DNA from: Chloroflexi bacterium OHK40 | Lineage (GTDB): Bacteria; Chloroflexota; Chloroflexia; Chloroflexales; Chloroflexaceae | NCBI GenBank assembly: GCA_004367505.1 | Contig: SFCB01000260.1 | Span: forward strand, 1 to 64,000 | Length of the DNA stretch: 64,000 nt | Direction of reading: 5' to 3' | Shown here: piece by piece, positions 1 to 10,127 of the stretch | Layout: every line of letters starts with the position of its first letter | Numbering within the stretch: position 1 is the stretch's first letter | Position numbers and translations under genes: made by a program | The notes under the pieces: model-generated | What the model was told of the DNA's origin: nothing | The model's database searches: none | What the model saw: only the letters and a program-made list of their open reading frames with translations

Positions 1-450
1 CCCACGGCGGCCGCGGTGGCGGAGCCGGCCCGCGCCCCATTGGTGAGCGACCTGCTGCCCTACCCGCGCGTGAAGATCGCCACCCTCGCCGACCTCAGCT
101 CCGGCGCCTTCAATGCCGCCTACCCCGACCAGAACTCGCCCGTGCAGGTGCTGAAACTCGGCACGCCAACCGTTGGTGGGGTTGGCCCCGACGAAGATAT
201 CGTCGCCTACTCGGGGCTTTGCACCCACATGGGCTGCCCGGTCGGCTACGATGCGGCCAGCAAGATCTTCGTCTGCCCCTGCCACTACAGCCACTTCGAC
301 GCCGCCGCCGACGCGATGCTGATCAACGGACCCGCCACCCAGCACCTCCCGCGCATTACGCTCGAGGTTGACGGTGAGGAGATCTATGCCGTCGGGGTTA
401 CGGGCCTGATCTATGGCCGTCCGCACAATCTCAGCCTCACCGAGCTGTAG
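1..450 (+). CDS. aioB: Arsenite oxidase small subunit, Rieske 2Fe-2S protein (5'-truncated)
   Basis: This is the Rieske subunit of periplasmic arsenite oxidase, which carries electrons from the AioA molybdenum site toward a cytochrome or cupredoxin. Both Rieske boxes are visible: CTHMGC and CPCHYSHFD. Together they give two Cys and two His ligands plus the extra Cys pair that can form a disulfide. The reading frame is open back to base 1 and the Tat-type signal peptide usual for AioB is not seen, so the gene starts upstream of the window. The ORF-track start (GTG at 16) is therefore probably internal. The stop is followed by AGGAGG-like bases and the aioA start nine bases later, the usual aioBA order. 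Identification is secure from the Rieske motifs plus the neighbour. Confidence 0.93.
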   Translation, partial: PTAAAVAEPARAPLVSDLLPYPRVKIATLADLSSGAFNAAYPDQNSPVQVLKLGTPTVGGVGPDEDIVAYSGLCTHMGCPVGYDAASKIFVCPCHYSHFDAAADAMLINGPATQHLPRITLEVDGEEIYAVGVTGLIYGRPHNLSLTEL

Positions 451-459
451 GAGGAGCAT

Positions 460-2973
460 ATGCCTGTGCATCGCCCAGCCGATCGGCTCGTCCTGCCGCC
501 AGCCGACGCCGAGCTCTTCAAGACCGTCTGCCACTACTGTATTGTCGGTTGCGGCTACAACGTCTACAAGTGGCCCGAGGGCCAGGCCGGCGGGCTGCTG
601 CCGGCTGAGAACGCCCTCGGTGTTGATTTTACCCAGCCAGTCGCTCCGCTCAGCGGGAACTGGATCGCCCCCGCACACCACAGCGTGATCACCGAGCGCG
701 ACGGTCGCCGCTTCAATATCGCGATCGTCCCCGATAAGGAGTGTGTGGTCAACAAGGGCCAGCACTCCGGGCGCGGCGGCACCCTGGGCGCCAGCCTCTA
801 CCGGCCCGACGGCCCGACCAGCACCCGCCTCACCCACCCCCTCGTCTATCGCGCCACCGACCAGGTGCCCACCACCTGGGACGACGCCGTGGATCTCGTG
901 GCCCGCGTGATCTATGGCAGCATCGTCCGCGATGGCAACGACAGCATCGTGATGAAGGTCTTCGACCACGGTGGCGGGGGGGGTGGCTTCGAAAACAACT
1001 GGGCCATGGGCAACTTCTTCCACCGCTCGGTGCAGACGATCAACGCCAGCATCCACAACCGGCCCGCCTACAACTCCGAGGTCCACGCCTCGCGCGACAT
1101 GGGCGTCCCCGAGCTGAATCACGCCTATGTCGATGCCGAGCTTGCCGATACCATCGTGCTCTGGGGCGCCAACTCCTACGAGACCCAGACCAACTTCTAT
1201 CTGGTGCATATGCTCCCCAACCTCCAGGGCGCGACGAAGGCGCTCAAGGAGGCGGAGCTCGGCGGCGAGCCCGTGGCCGATCGCGGACGAATGATCATCG
1301 TCGACCCACGCCGCACCTCGACCGTGGTGGTCAGCGAGCAGGCCGCTGGCACCGAGAATGTGCTGCACCTGCAGCTCAACCCCGGCACCGACATCGCCCT
1401 GCTCAACGCCATCCAGCGCATTATCCTGGAGAATGGCTGGCAGGACCAGGCCTTCATCGACGACCGCGTGGAGGCAGAAACACTGGCGCCCTATCTGGAG
1501 CAGAGCCTCCAGCAAAGCCGCCCCCTGGACGACGTGATCGCCGAGGCTGAGCAGATCACCGGGATCAGCCGGGCGCAGATGGAGCAGGCGGCGAGCTGGA
1601 TCGCCGAGCCGAAGGCCCCCGGAGTGCGCCGGCGCGCCTTGCTGCTCTACGAGAAGGGCATGATCTGGGGCCTGAAGAACTACCAGAATATCGCCAGCAT
1701 CGTCAACCTGGCCCTGATGAGCGGCAACCTTGGCCGCCCCGGCACAGGCTGCTCGCGCCTGGGCGGGCACCAGGAGGGCTACGTGCGCCCCGGCTATGTT
1801 GGCCCGCGCCCGGCACCCTACGTCGACGACCTGCTGAGCCAGGGCCAGGGGAACGTCTTCTTCGTCGCTGGCTGCAACCCGGCCGTAACGACCCTCAACG
1901 CCCAGCGCATGCGTGAGACCCTCCAGACACGTGGGAAGCTGGTGCGTGACGCCCTCGACGCCAACTTTGCCGCCGACAACGCGACCAGGGCCCAGGCGGT
2001 GCTCGAGGCCATCGCCGCTGGCGGGCTCTTTGTGATCGTACAGGACCTCTATCCGACCGAGACGGCCCGCTTCGCCCACGTGGTCCTGCCTGCGGCGGCC
2101 TGGGGCGAGAGCCCGATCACCTCGATCAATGGCGAGCGTCGCTTACGGCTCTACGAGCAGTTCATGGACCCACCGGGGATCGCCGAGCCCGACTGGAAGA
2201 TCATCGGCCGGATCGCCACGCGCATCCGTGAACTCGCCGAGGCCGACGGCAATACCGAGCTTGCCGAGCGCTTCAGCGGCTACCAGTGGCAAACCGCCGA
2301 GGAGGTCTTCCTGGAGGGTGGGGCCACGTTTGGCGATGGAGTCAAGGCGAGCACCGAGCGCTACAAAGGCGTGGACTACGCCTTCCTCCGGAGCGCCGGC
2401 AACAACGGCATCCAGACGCCTGTGACCATCGTGAACGGCACGCCCCAGGGCCGGGTACGCTACTTCGAGAATGGCGAGCCCTTCTACACCGAAAGCGGGA
2501 GAGCAAAGATGCAGGCCACCCCCTGGCCCGGCTTCCCCGCCGTGGTGCAGGCCCAGCTCGATAAATACCCCTACTTCCTCACCAATGGGCGCAACAACAA
2601 CTGGCAGACCTTCTACAACGACGCGCGCATCCCCTTCCACGCCGAGCGCGTCCCGATGCCCTACATTGAGATTAGCCCCGATGACGCCCAGCGCGAGGGG
2701 CTGACCCCGGGCGACATTGTGCAGCTCTTCAACGACTACGGCGAGACCACCGCCTACACGGTGGTGAGCACGAGCGTCAAACCCGGCACGATCTTTATGC
2801 TCTTTGCCCACCCTCGCGGCACGCTCAACAGCCTGACCACCCCCTACGTCGATCCCGAGGTGATCATCCCGTACTATAAAGGGAGCGCGGCCGGCATCCG
2901 TAAACTCGGCCGCCTGGAGGATCTTGATGCGCGGCTGACCTACAAGCCCTTCAACTTCGAGCCGGTCGCGTAG
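460..2973 (+). CDS. aioA: Arsenite oxidase large subunit, molybdopterin / 3Fe-4S protein
   Basis: This is the catalytic subunit that oxidises arsenite to arsenate at a bis-MGD molybdenum centre (DMSO reductase superfamily). The N-terminus has C24-x2-C27-x3-C31 (CHYCIVGC) and a Ser at about 103 (QHSGRGG) in place of a fourth Cys. That pattern gives the 3Fe-4S cluster typical of AioA rather than the 4Fe-4S of nitrate or formate enzymes. Later blocks include a cofactor-binding stretch (GNLGRPGTGCSRLGGHQEGY) and HVVLPAAAWGE, with the C-terminal molybdopterin dinucleotide domain from about residue 690. At 837 aa it is normal family length. The ATG follows a good AGGAGG site. It has no signal peptide of its own, consistent with co-export with AioB. 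An inverted repeat follows the stop. Confidence 0.95.
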   Translation: MPVHRPADRLVLPPADAELFKTVCHYCIVGCGYNVYKWPEGQAGGLLPAENALGVDFTQPVAPLSGNWIAPAHHSVITERDGRRFNIAIVPDKECVVNKGQHSGRGGTLGASLYRPDGPTSTRLTHPLVYRATDQVPTTWDDAVDLVARVIYGSIVRDGNDSIVMKVFDHGGGGGGFENNWAMGNFFHRSVQTINASIHNRPAYNSEVHASRDMGVPELNHAYVDAELADTIVLWGANSYETQTNFYLVHMLPNLQGATKALKEAELGGEPVADRGRMIIVDPRRTSTVVVSEQAAGTENVLHLQLNPGTDIALLNAIQRIILENGWQDQAFIDDRVEAETLAPYLEQSLQQSRPLDDVIAEAEQITGISRAQMEQAASWIAEPKAPGVRRRALLLYEKGMIWGLKNYQNIASIVNLALMSGNLGRPGTGCSRLGGHQEGYVRPGYVGPRPAPYVDDLLSQGQGNVFFVAGCNPAVTTLNAQRMRETLQTRGKLVRDALDANFAADNATRAQAVLEAIAAGGLFVIVQDLYPTETARFAHVVLPAAAWGESPITSINGERRLRLYEQFMDPPGIAEPDWKIIGRIATRIRELAEADGNTELAERFSGYQWQTAEEVFLEGGATFGDGVKASTERYKGVDYAFLRSAGNNGIQTPVTIVNGTPQGRVRYFENGEPFYTESGRAKMQATPWPGFPAVVQAQLDKYPYFLTNGRNNNWQTFYNDARIPFHAERVPMPYIEISPDDAQREGLTPGDIVQLFNDYGETTAYTVVSTSVKPGTIFMLFAHPRGTLNSLTTPYVDPEVIIPYYKGSAAGIRKLGRLEDLDARLTYKPFNFEPVA

Positions 2974-2992
2974 GCCCACGGAGTGGATCGCG

Positions 2993-3028
2993 GGCGGGGC
3001 AGCCGGCAGGTGCCGCTGCCCCGCCTTT
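2993..3028 (+). terminator. Stem-loop after aioA
   Basis: A perfect 11-bp stem (GGCGGGGCAGC / GCTGCCCCGCC) with an 11-nt loop starts 20 bases after the aioA stop and is followed by TTTA. It probably ends or attenuates the aioBA transcript before the FmdE-like gene. The U-tract is short, so efficiency is uncertain. Confidence 0.6.
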
Positions 3029-3080
3029 ACGTTGCGGGCCGTTGTCTGGCCAGGCGCGCACTGCGATGAGGAGCCGAGCC

Positions 3081-3677
3081 ATGCATGATGATGACCCACA
3101 CCCGCCCACGCTCGAACGCCTGCTGGCGCAATCAGCCGACCTGCACCGGCATCTCTGCCCGCGCCAGGTGCTCGGCGCCCGAATGGGCATGCTCGCCGGG
3201 CGCCTGCTCGGCCTGGAGCTGCCGCAAACGGCTAGGCGGCTCTACACCTTCGTCGAGACCGACGGCTGCTTCGCCGATGGGGTGAGCGTAGCCACGGGCT
3301 GCTGGCTCGGGCGACGCACGATGCGCCTCGTCGATTATGGTAAAGTCGCCGCGACCTTCGTGGATACGCGTGCCGGGCAGGCGATCCGCATCTGGCCGAG
3401 CCCGCAAGCGCGTGAGCGCGCCTCCGTCTACGCCCCGGGAGCGAAGAGCCGCTGGCACGCCTATCTCGACGCCTACCAGGTGATGCCAGACGAAGAACTC
3501 TTGTGCGTCCGGCAGGTAACCCTGACGCTCGATCTCCCGGCGCTGATCAGCCGGAACGGCGCGCGGGCTCACTGTGAGCGCTGCGGCGAGGAGATCATCA
3601 ACGAGCGTGAGCTACGCCGGGGCAACGCAGTGCTCTGCCGCGCCTGCGCCGACGGGGCCTACTACGCCCATACCTGA
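3081..3677 (+). CDS. FmdE-family zinc-ribbon protein
   Basis: This 198-aa protein resembles formylmethanofuran dehydrogenase subunit E family proteins, which in bacteria often sit near molybdoenzyme genes and whose role there is poorly defined. The N-terminal domain has the family pattern HRHLCP followed by LGARMG and a central ETDGCFADG block. The C-terminus is a small zinc ribbon with two Cys pairs (CERCGEE and CRAC). I chose ATG 3081 because GAGGAG lies just upstream; the ORF-track start at 3042 is a TTG without a ribosome binding site. It lies about 105 bases after aioA with a stem-loop between and a stronger one behind, so it may be transcribed separately or by read-through. A role in molybdenum cofactor handling for AioA is inference from position only. 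Confidence 0.8.
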   Translation: MHDDDPHPPTLERLLAQSADLHRHLCPRQVLGARMGMLAGRLLGLELPQTARRLYTFVETDGCFADGVSVATGCWLGRRTMRLVDYGKVAATFVDTRAGQAIRIWPSPQARERASVYAPGAKSRWHAYLDAYQVMPDEELLCVRQVTLTLDLPALISRNGARAHCERCGEEIINERELRRGNAVLCRACADGAYYAHT

Positions 3678-3707
3678 CCGCGCGGTTTCCCCGGGCCAGT
3701 TTCTTCT

Positions 3708-3736
3708 GGCGCCCCTCCACAGACTGGAGGGGCGCC
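3708..3736 (+). terminator. Strong stem-loop after the FmdE-like gene
   Basis: A perfect 12-bp stem (GGCGCCCCTCCA / TGGAGGGGCGCC) closes a 5-nt loop 30 bases after the stop. There is no clear T-run afterwards, but stem strength and position fit a transcription end. Confidence 0.65.
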
Positions 3737-4048
3737 GCGCACTCGTTCCCCCCATCCGCCGGCAGGCCGCTGGTGACGCCCGGCATCGCCCACGCGCCGT
3801 TACACCGATCTGCTACACTTGGCGTAGGAACATCCCATAGCGAACCCCGGACGGCAGGCGCGCGCTGATTCCCTCGTGGACAGCGCGCGTTGCGTCCTGA
3901 GCGTTCGGAGGCTCTCTGGTCAGCCGAGGACGTGGATGATTCCGCGTGGCACGACTCGCTCCATCGCACCACGTTTCTCTTTGAGGATCTCGGCGATGCG
4001 GCACACTGCCTCCCGGCACATCCGACCGAACAAAGCTTCAGGTGTTTT
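3737..4048. other. Intergenic leader upstream of the hybrid kinase
   Basis: No gene is supported here. The stretch holds an extended -10-like TGCTACACT (3811-3819) with no convincing -35, and a 9-bp inverted repeat (CGCGCGCTG at 3859, CAGCGCGCG at 3881, 13-nt loop). Both could belong to a long 5' leader of the hybrid kinase. Short ORFs in the track have no recognisable content. Confidence 0.4.
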
Positions 4049-7000
4049 ATGCGCTCCGTCGTTCGTCTTGCCCAGGGCTACGTTGCCCTCGTCGTCGTCA
4101 TCGCACTCCTGCTGATCGGTTCCGCGCTGGTGTTGCAGCAACAGGGCGATGAGCAGGCACGCTACGCGGAGCTCCTGAATGTGAGTGGCCGCCAGCGGAT
4201 GCTCTCGCAGCGTATTGCGCTTTTTGCTTCCCTCCTGGCGACTCCGGATTCTGAGGTGAGCCGCGACGTGGCCCGCCGGGAGTTACGCCGCGCTGCCGAT
4301 GAACTGGAGCAGGCGCACCGCTGGCTCACTGGCACGGCGCCGGGTAGCCCGAGCCCCCTTTCGCCAACCCTCGCCGCCGTGTACAGTGCGCCGCCCCACC
4401 AGCTCGACCAGCGCTTACCGGCGCTGATCGCCGACGCGCGCCTCGTTGCGGCCCTTCCCGACACCGATCTGGCCGCCGGGCATCCTGCGGTTGTGCGGGT
4501 GCGCACGGCTAGCCTGGAGCTTCTCCCCGGCCTTGAGGCCGCCGTGGCGGCCTACGAGGCCGAGGGCAAGGCGGTCAGCGAGAGCCTTCGCCGCACAAAG
4601 TCCGCGATCTACACCCTTACGGCGTTGGCCTTGCTCCTTCAGGCGTTTCTCGTGCTACGCCCCTTGCTGGAACGCCTTTCGCAGGAAGCGCAGCAGGCAG
4701 CCATGCTGGCGCTCGTCGCCCGTTATACCGACAACGGCGTGGTGATCGTCGATGGGGCCGGTATGATCACCTGGGTGAACGAGGGCTTTATGCGCCTGAC
4801 CGGGCTCAGCCGGGCTGAGATCCACGGGCAGCCCGCGCTGGCCTGGCTGGACGGCTCCGCCTGCGACAAGGCGATCCGGGAGCGGATCGGCCATGCGCTG
4901 CGATCCGGCCAGTCGCTCAGGGAAGAAGTCGTAACTCAGCACCGCGATGGGCGCCAGCTCTGGCTCGCGCTCACCGTGAGCCCCATCCACGACGCCCGCC
5001 GCAACCTGTCGCTGATGATCGCCTTTGATATGACGGCCCAGCGTGAGGCCCAGGCTGCCCTGCGGGCCAGTGAGGCCCGTTACCGGACGGTCGTCGGGGC
5101 GCTGAGCGAGGGCATCGTGTTGCAGGGCGCCGATGGGGCCATCCAGGCCTGCAACCCGAGTGCGGAGCGGGTGCTCGGGCTGAGCGCCGACCAGCTCATG
5201 GGGCGCACCAGCGTCGATCCGCGCTGGCACGCCGTGCGCGCCGACGGCTCGCCTTTCCCCGGCGAGGATCACCCGGCGATGGTGGCACTCTGCACCGGCG
5301 CCCCCCAGGAGGGGGTGGTGATGGGGGTGCAGACACCCGACGGTGCGGAGCGCTGGTTGTGGATCAACTCCCATCCGCTCTTTGAGGAAGGCGCAACCCG
5401 GCCCTACGCCGTGGTCTCCTCGTTTACCGACATTACCGCCCAGCGCCGGGCCGAGGCCGATCTGCGCGCCAGCGCCTCGATCTTGCGCAGCTTCTTCGAT
5501 AGCACGACCCACATGATGGGCGTTGTTGAGCTGCTCGACGACGATATTCTGCATATCTCCGACAATGCCGCGACCGCCCGATTCTTCGGGCTGCCAGCAG
5601 ATCAGACTTACCCCTTCCGCGCGAGCGAGGTCGGGGTCCCGCGCGAGCACATCCAGTACTGGCTCGGCCACTACCGCGACTGCGCCAGCCGGGGGGGGCC
5701 GGTGATGTTCGAGTATCAACACGCCACACCCACCGGCCCCCGCTGGCTGTCGGCCACCGTGACACCGATCATTGACCATGCCCAGCCCTCTCCCCGGTTC
5801 GCCTACCTGGTTGAGGATGTGACGCTCCGCAAAGAGACCGAAGCTGCCTTGTATGAGAGCCAGCGCTTTAACGAGCGGATCACCGCTGCCAGCCCCAATA
5901 TTATCTATGTCTATGATCTGCGAACACAGCGGAACGTGTATGCAAACCGTGCCATCGCCAGCGTTCTTGGATACACCGTGGCAGAGACTCAGGCGCTGGG
6001 CGAGGAGCTTTTGCCTACGATCATTCACCCGGACGATATGCCCCGTGTCAACGCCTTCCATCAGGAGCTGATTGCCACCGGCGAGGGCGAGGTCTGCTCA
6101 CTCGTCTACCGTGTGCGTCACGCCGACGGGAGCTGGCGCTGGCTGCTCAGCCGGGAGACGATCTTCGCCCGCGACGAGCACGGTGTGCCTATCCAGAAAC
6201 TTGGCGTCGCGGAGGATATCACCGAGCGCAAGCTCGCGGAGGACCAGCTCCGCGAGGCGAAGGAGCAGGCCGAGGCGGCCGTGCGGGCCCAGTCCGCCTT
6301 TCTGGCGGCGATGAGCCACGAGATCCGCACCCCCATGAATGGCGTGATCGGGATGACCGGGCTGCTCCTCGATACGCCGCTCACGCCCGAGCAGCGTGAG
6401 TATGTCGAGACGGCCCGCCGGAGTGGTGAGGCGCTCCTGACGATCATCAATGATATCCTCGATTTCTCCAAGATCGAGGCCGGGAAGCTCGATCTGGAGG
6501 AGCTTGATTTCGACCTGCGTCGAGTCATCGATGATGTGCTCGACCTCCTGGCCGAGCCAGCCCAGCGCCAGGGCCTGTACCTCGAGGCGCGGGTTGCCCC
6601 GGATGTGCCACGCTGGGTACGGGGCGACCCCGGCAGGCTTCGCCAGGTGCTGACGAACCTCGTCGGCAATGCGGTCAAGTTTACCAATCAGGGCGGGGTG
6701 CGGGTGCGGGCCGAGCTGGCCGAGGCTGGGACCAATGGGCTCACGCTGCGGATCGCGGTGAGCGACACTGGCATCGGCATTCCCGCCGAGGCTCAGTCAC
6801 GCCTCTTCCAGCCCTTCACCCAGGCCGATAGCTCGACGACCCGGCTCTACGGGGGCACCGGCCTTGGCCTGGCGATCTGCCGCCAGTTGATCACCCTGAT
6901 GGGTGGTACAATCGTACTCCAGAGCGAACTGGGTGTCGGCTCAACCTTCAGCTTCACCGTACGGCTTCGCCCTGCTGTCCAGCCCCTCTTTGATGATATG

Positions 7001-8239
7001 CTCCAGGGCTGCCGGGTACTGGTCCTTGAGGGGGACACTCCAGGCTGTAGTGGGCTCAGCGAGCTGCTTGGCGGCTGGGGAGTCCAGGTGACGGTGGTGG
7101 CAAGCGGTGGCGCCGCGCGGGAGCGCTTACGAGCCGCCGTGACGACGGGGAGGCCTTTCGACGCCGCCGTGTTCGATTTCTGCGCGCTGAACCCACAGGA
7201 ATCCGGCCTGCTGCAGAGCATCCTGGCAGAGACGGGTGGTCCGGCAACACCGGTAATCCTGGTGGGCGCAAGCGCGCACCGCAGCCAGGCCCAGGCGGCC
7301 ATAACGGCAGGGGCGAAGGCCTTTCTCGCGAAACCCGTCCGTGGGAGCCAGCTCTTCGATTGCCTGGTCACCGCGCTCGATCTGGCCACACCGGAGCGCC
7401 AGCCGCCCCGCCCCGCGCCAGCGCCGCGACCACCGCGCCACAACGGGCGCATTCTCGTCGTGGAGGACAATGCGGTCAACCAGCGGGTGACGCTTCGCAC
7501 CCTTGAAAAGCTGGGCTTGCGCGCCGATGTTGCGGCGAATGGGCGTGAGGCCCTGGACGCCACTGCCCAGATCGCCTACGATCTGGTGCTGATGGATTGC
7601 CACATGCCCGAGATGGATGGCTTTGAGGCGACCGCAGCCATTCGCGCCCGCGAGGGCGCGGCCCGGCACACGGTGATCATCGCGCTGACCGCGAATGCCC
7701 TCACCGGCGAGCGCGAGCGCTGCCTCCAGGCAGGGATGGACGACTATCTTTCCAAGCCGGTCACCCGTGAGGCGCTCCTTGCAACGCTCAGCCGCTGGCT
7801 GCCCGCCGAGCAGGGGCCTGAGGATGTTCCCCAGGCTACTTCGCCGCAGGCTGGGCCAGCCCTGGATCGGGAGGCCTTCGGTGCCGTGCTGGGCGCGCCG
7901 ATCGAGGCCGAGGCCGGGCTGGCGGTCGAGCTGATCGACCTGTTTCTCGCGAATATGCCTGCCGTGGCCACGACGCTCAGGGCAGCCGTTGCGGCCGGCG
8001 ATTCCGCGACCGTGCGCGAGCAAGCCCATCTGCTCAAGGGCGCTGCCGCGAATCTGGGCCTGCTTTCCCTGAAAGCAGCGTGCCAGGCGCTCGAGGCAGC
8101 CGCCCGCGCAGGCGATAGCGGCGGCATGGCCGCCCGTGGGGCGGAGTTCAGCGCCGCCTTCGACGCTGCGGTTGGCGCTCTCACCGGGCTACGATCCGAC
8201 CTCATGGTACAATGCTTGCTAGCGAGGCTGCCAACCTGA
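4049..8239 (+). CDS. Membrane hybrid histidine kinase: PilJ-like sensor, four PAS, HK, two REC, HPt
   Basis: This large phosphorelay sensor has about 1396 aa from ATG 4049. TM1 is at residues 9-30, an extracytoplasmic PilJ/NarX-like helical sensor with the RQRMLSQRIA signature follows, and TM2 is near 187-205. About four PAS domains span roughly 215-720, each followed by a coiled linker. HisKA has the phospho-acceptor in SHEIRTPMNG, and the ATPase has DTGIGIP and GGTGLGLAI. REC1 keeps an Asp and Lys but lacks a normal acidic pair. REC2 (VVEDN, LMDCHMPEMDG, SKP) looks intact. The C-terminal HPt has AHLLKGAAANLG. All relay steps are in one chain. The ORF-track TTG start at 3890 adds unlikely sequence before TM1. 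The diguanylate cyclase starts 66 bases downstream and is a plausible output partner. Confidence 0.9.
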   Translation: MRSVVRLAQGYVALVVVIALLLIGSALVLQQQGDEQARYAELLNVSGRQRMLSQRIALFASLLATPDSEVSRDVARRELRRAADELEQAHRWLTGTAPGSPSPLSPTLAAVYSAPPHQLDQRLPALIADARLVAALPDTDLAAGHPAVVRVRTASLELLPGLEAAVAAYEAEGKAVSESLRRTKSAIYTLTALALLLQAFLVLRPLLERLSQEAQQAAMLALVARYTDNGVVIVDGAGMITWVNEGFMRLTGLSRAEIHGQPALAWLDGSACDKAIRERIGHALRSGQSLREEVVTQHRDGRQLWLALTVSPIHDARRNLSLMIAFDMTAQREAQAALRASEARYRTVVGALSEGIVLQGADGAIQACNPSAERVLGLSADQLMGRTSVDPRWHAVRADGSPFPGEDHPAMVALCTGAPQEGVVMGVQTPDGAERWLWINSHPLFEEGATRPYAVVSSFTDITAQRRAEADLRASASILRSFFDSTTHMMGVVELLDDDILHISDNAATARFFGLPADQTYPFRASEVGVPREHIQYWLGHYRDCASRGGPVMFEYQHATPTGPRWLSATVTPIIDHAQPSPRFAYLVEDVTLRKETEAALYESQRFNERITAASPNIIYVYDLRTQRNVYANRAIASVLGYTVAETQALGEELLPTIIHPDDMPRVNAFHQELIATGEGEVCSLVYRVRHADGSWRWLLSRETIFARDEHGVPIQKLGVAEDITERKLAEDQLREAKEQAEAAVRAQSAFLAAMSHEIRTPMNGVIGMTGLLLDTPLTPEQREYVETARRSGEALLTIINDILDFSKIEAGKLDLEELDFDLRRVIDDVLDLLAEPAQRQGLYLEARVAPDVPRWVRGDPGRLRQVLTNLVGNAVKFTNQGGVRVRAELAEAGTNGLTLRIAVSDTGIGIPAEAQSRLFQPFTQADSSTTRLYGGTGLGLAICRQLITLMGGTIVLQSELGVGSTFSFTVRLRPAVQPLFDDMLQGCRVLVLEGDTPGCSGLSELLGGWGVQVTVVASGGAARERLRAAVTTGRPFDAAVFDFCALNPQESGLLQSILAETGGPATPVILVGASAHRSQAQAAITAGAKAFLAKPVRGSQLFDCLVTALDLATPERQPPRPAPAPRPPRHNGRILVVEDNAVNQRVTLRTLEKLGLRADVAANGREALDATAQIAYDLVLMDCHMPEMDGFEATAAIRAREGAARHTVIIALTANALTGERERCLQAGMDDYLSKPVTREALLATLSRWLPAEQGPEDVPQATSPQAGPALDREAFGAVLGAPIEAEAGLAVELIDLFLANMPAVATTLRAAVAAGDSATVREQAHLLKGAAANLGLLSLKAACQALEAAARAGDSGGMAARGAEFSAAFDAAVGALTGLRSDLMVQCLLARLPT

Positions 8240-8305
8240 ATGTGGGGGTCCATGCGTCCTGGCACTGATGACCAGTGATGGCTCCGAGATCGCGCTGAGG
8301 ATCAC

Positions 8306-9229
<924 letters not shown>

Positions 9230-9481
9230 TCCCAGGGGTGTCGCGGGGCCGCGCATTGTGGCAATCGGCTCATCCGCTCGAAAGCCGGCGCGGCGCCTAT
9301 CGTCATCCTGGCGGGCCGCGTATACCCACTCCCGCTCTGGGTGCGAGGGCGGACAGAACCCGTGCTCGATCGGCGGTTTGCCGCTTGCGCTCGCAACCCC
9401 GGCTGATCGGGTATGATCATGGTGAGTGACGGTAGGGTGAACGTGCCGGGCGCGAGGCGCCACCGGCGCAGGGGGCGAGCC

Positions 9482-10117
9482 ATGATCCAGGTGGTGGTGG
9501 CGGACGACCACCAGGTGGTGCGGGCGGGCATCCGCGAGTTGCTTGCGGATGAGCCGGACATCCAGGTGGTTGGCGAGGCCCGTGATGGGCGTGAGGCCGT
9601 AGAACTCGCGCTTGCCGAGCGGCCCGATGTGGTGGTGATGGACATCACTATGCCCGGGCTCTCGGGGGTGGAGGCGACCCGGCAGATCCGCGCCGCCGCG
9701 CCCGAGGTGCGGGTGCTGGTGCTCACTGCCTACCAGGACGATCCCTACATCTACGGGCTGCTCGATGCCGGCGCCGCCAGCTACATTTTGAAGACGGCCG
9801 AGGGCCAGGAGCTCGTGCGGGCGGTGCGGGCCACTGCCGCCGGCCAGGCAGCGATCGACCCGGCCGTTGCACCTCGCCTGATCGCCCGGCTCACCCAGCC
9901 CGGCCCTCAGCCCGACGCGCTGACGGAGCGCGAGCTGGAGGTGCTGCGCCTGGCCGCTCGCGGGCAGACCAATAAGCAGATCGGCGCGGCGCTCCAGATC
10001 AGCGACCGCACCGTGCAGAACCACCTGGCGAACATCTACGCCAAGCTCAACGTGGCCTCGCGTACCGAGGCCGTCACCGTGGGCCTCCAGCGGAACCTGA
10101 TCTCGCTGACCGGATGA
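9482..10117 (+). CDS. NarL/LuxR-family response regulator
   Basis: This is a DNA-binding response regulator of 211 aa. The receiver (1-120) has VADDH, phospho-acceptor Asp in VVMDITMPG and LKTA with the conserved Lys. The C-terminal LuxR helix-turn-helix has LTERELEVLRLAARGQTNKQIG and ends normally. I chose ATG 9482, preceded by AGGGGG; the track start at 9413 adds a basic tail that is not part of the receiver fold. The cognate kinase starts 10 bases after the stop, so the two form a classic co-transcribed pair. Its target promoters are not evident from the window. Confidence 0.92.
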   Translation: MIQVVVADDHQVVRAGIRELLADEPDIQVVGEARDGREAVELALAERPDVVVMDITMPGLSGVEATRQIRAAAPEVRVLVLTAYQDDPYIYGLLDAGAASYILKTAEGQELVRAVRATAAGQAAIDPAVAPRLIARLTQPGPQPDALTERELEVLRLAARGQTNKQIGAALQISDRTVQNHLANIYAKLNVASRTEAVTVGLQRNLISLTG

Positions 10118-10127
10118 GGGAGGGATC

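Noticed and set aside
3042-3080. N-terminal extension of the FmdE-like protein from TTG 3042
   Set aside because: No ribosome binding site, while ATG 3081 has GAGGAG and begins at the family's usual N-terminus.
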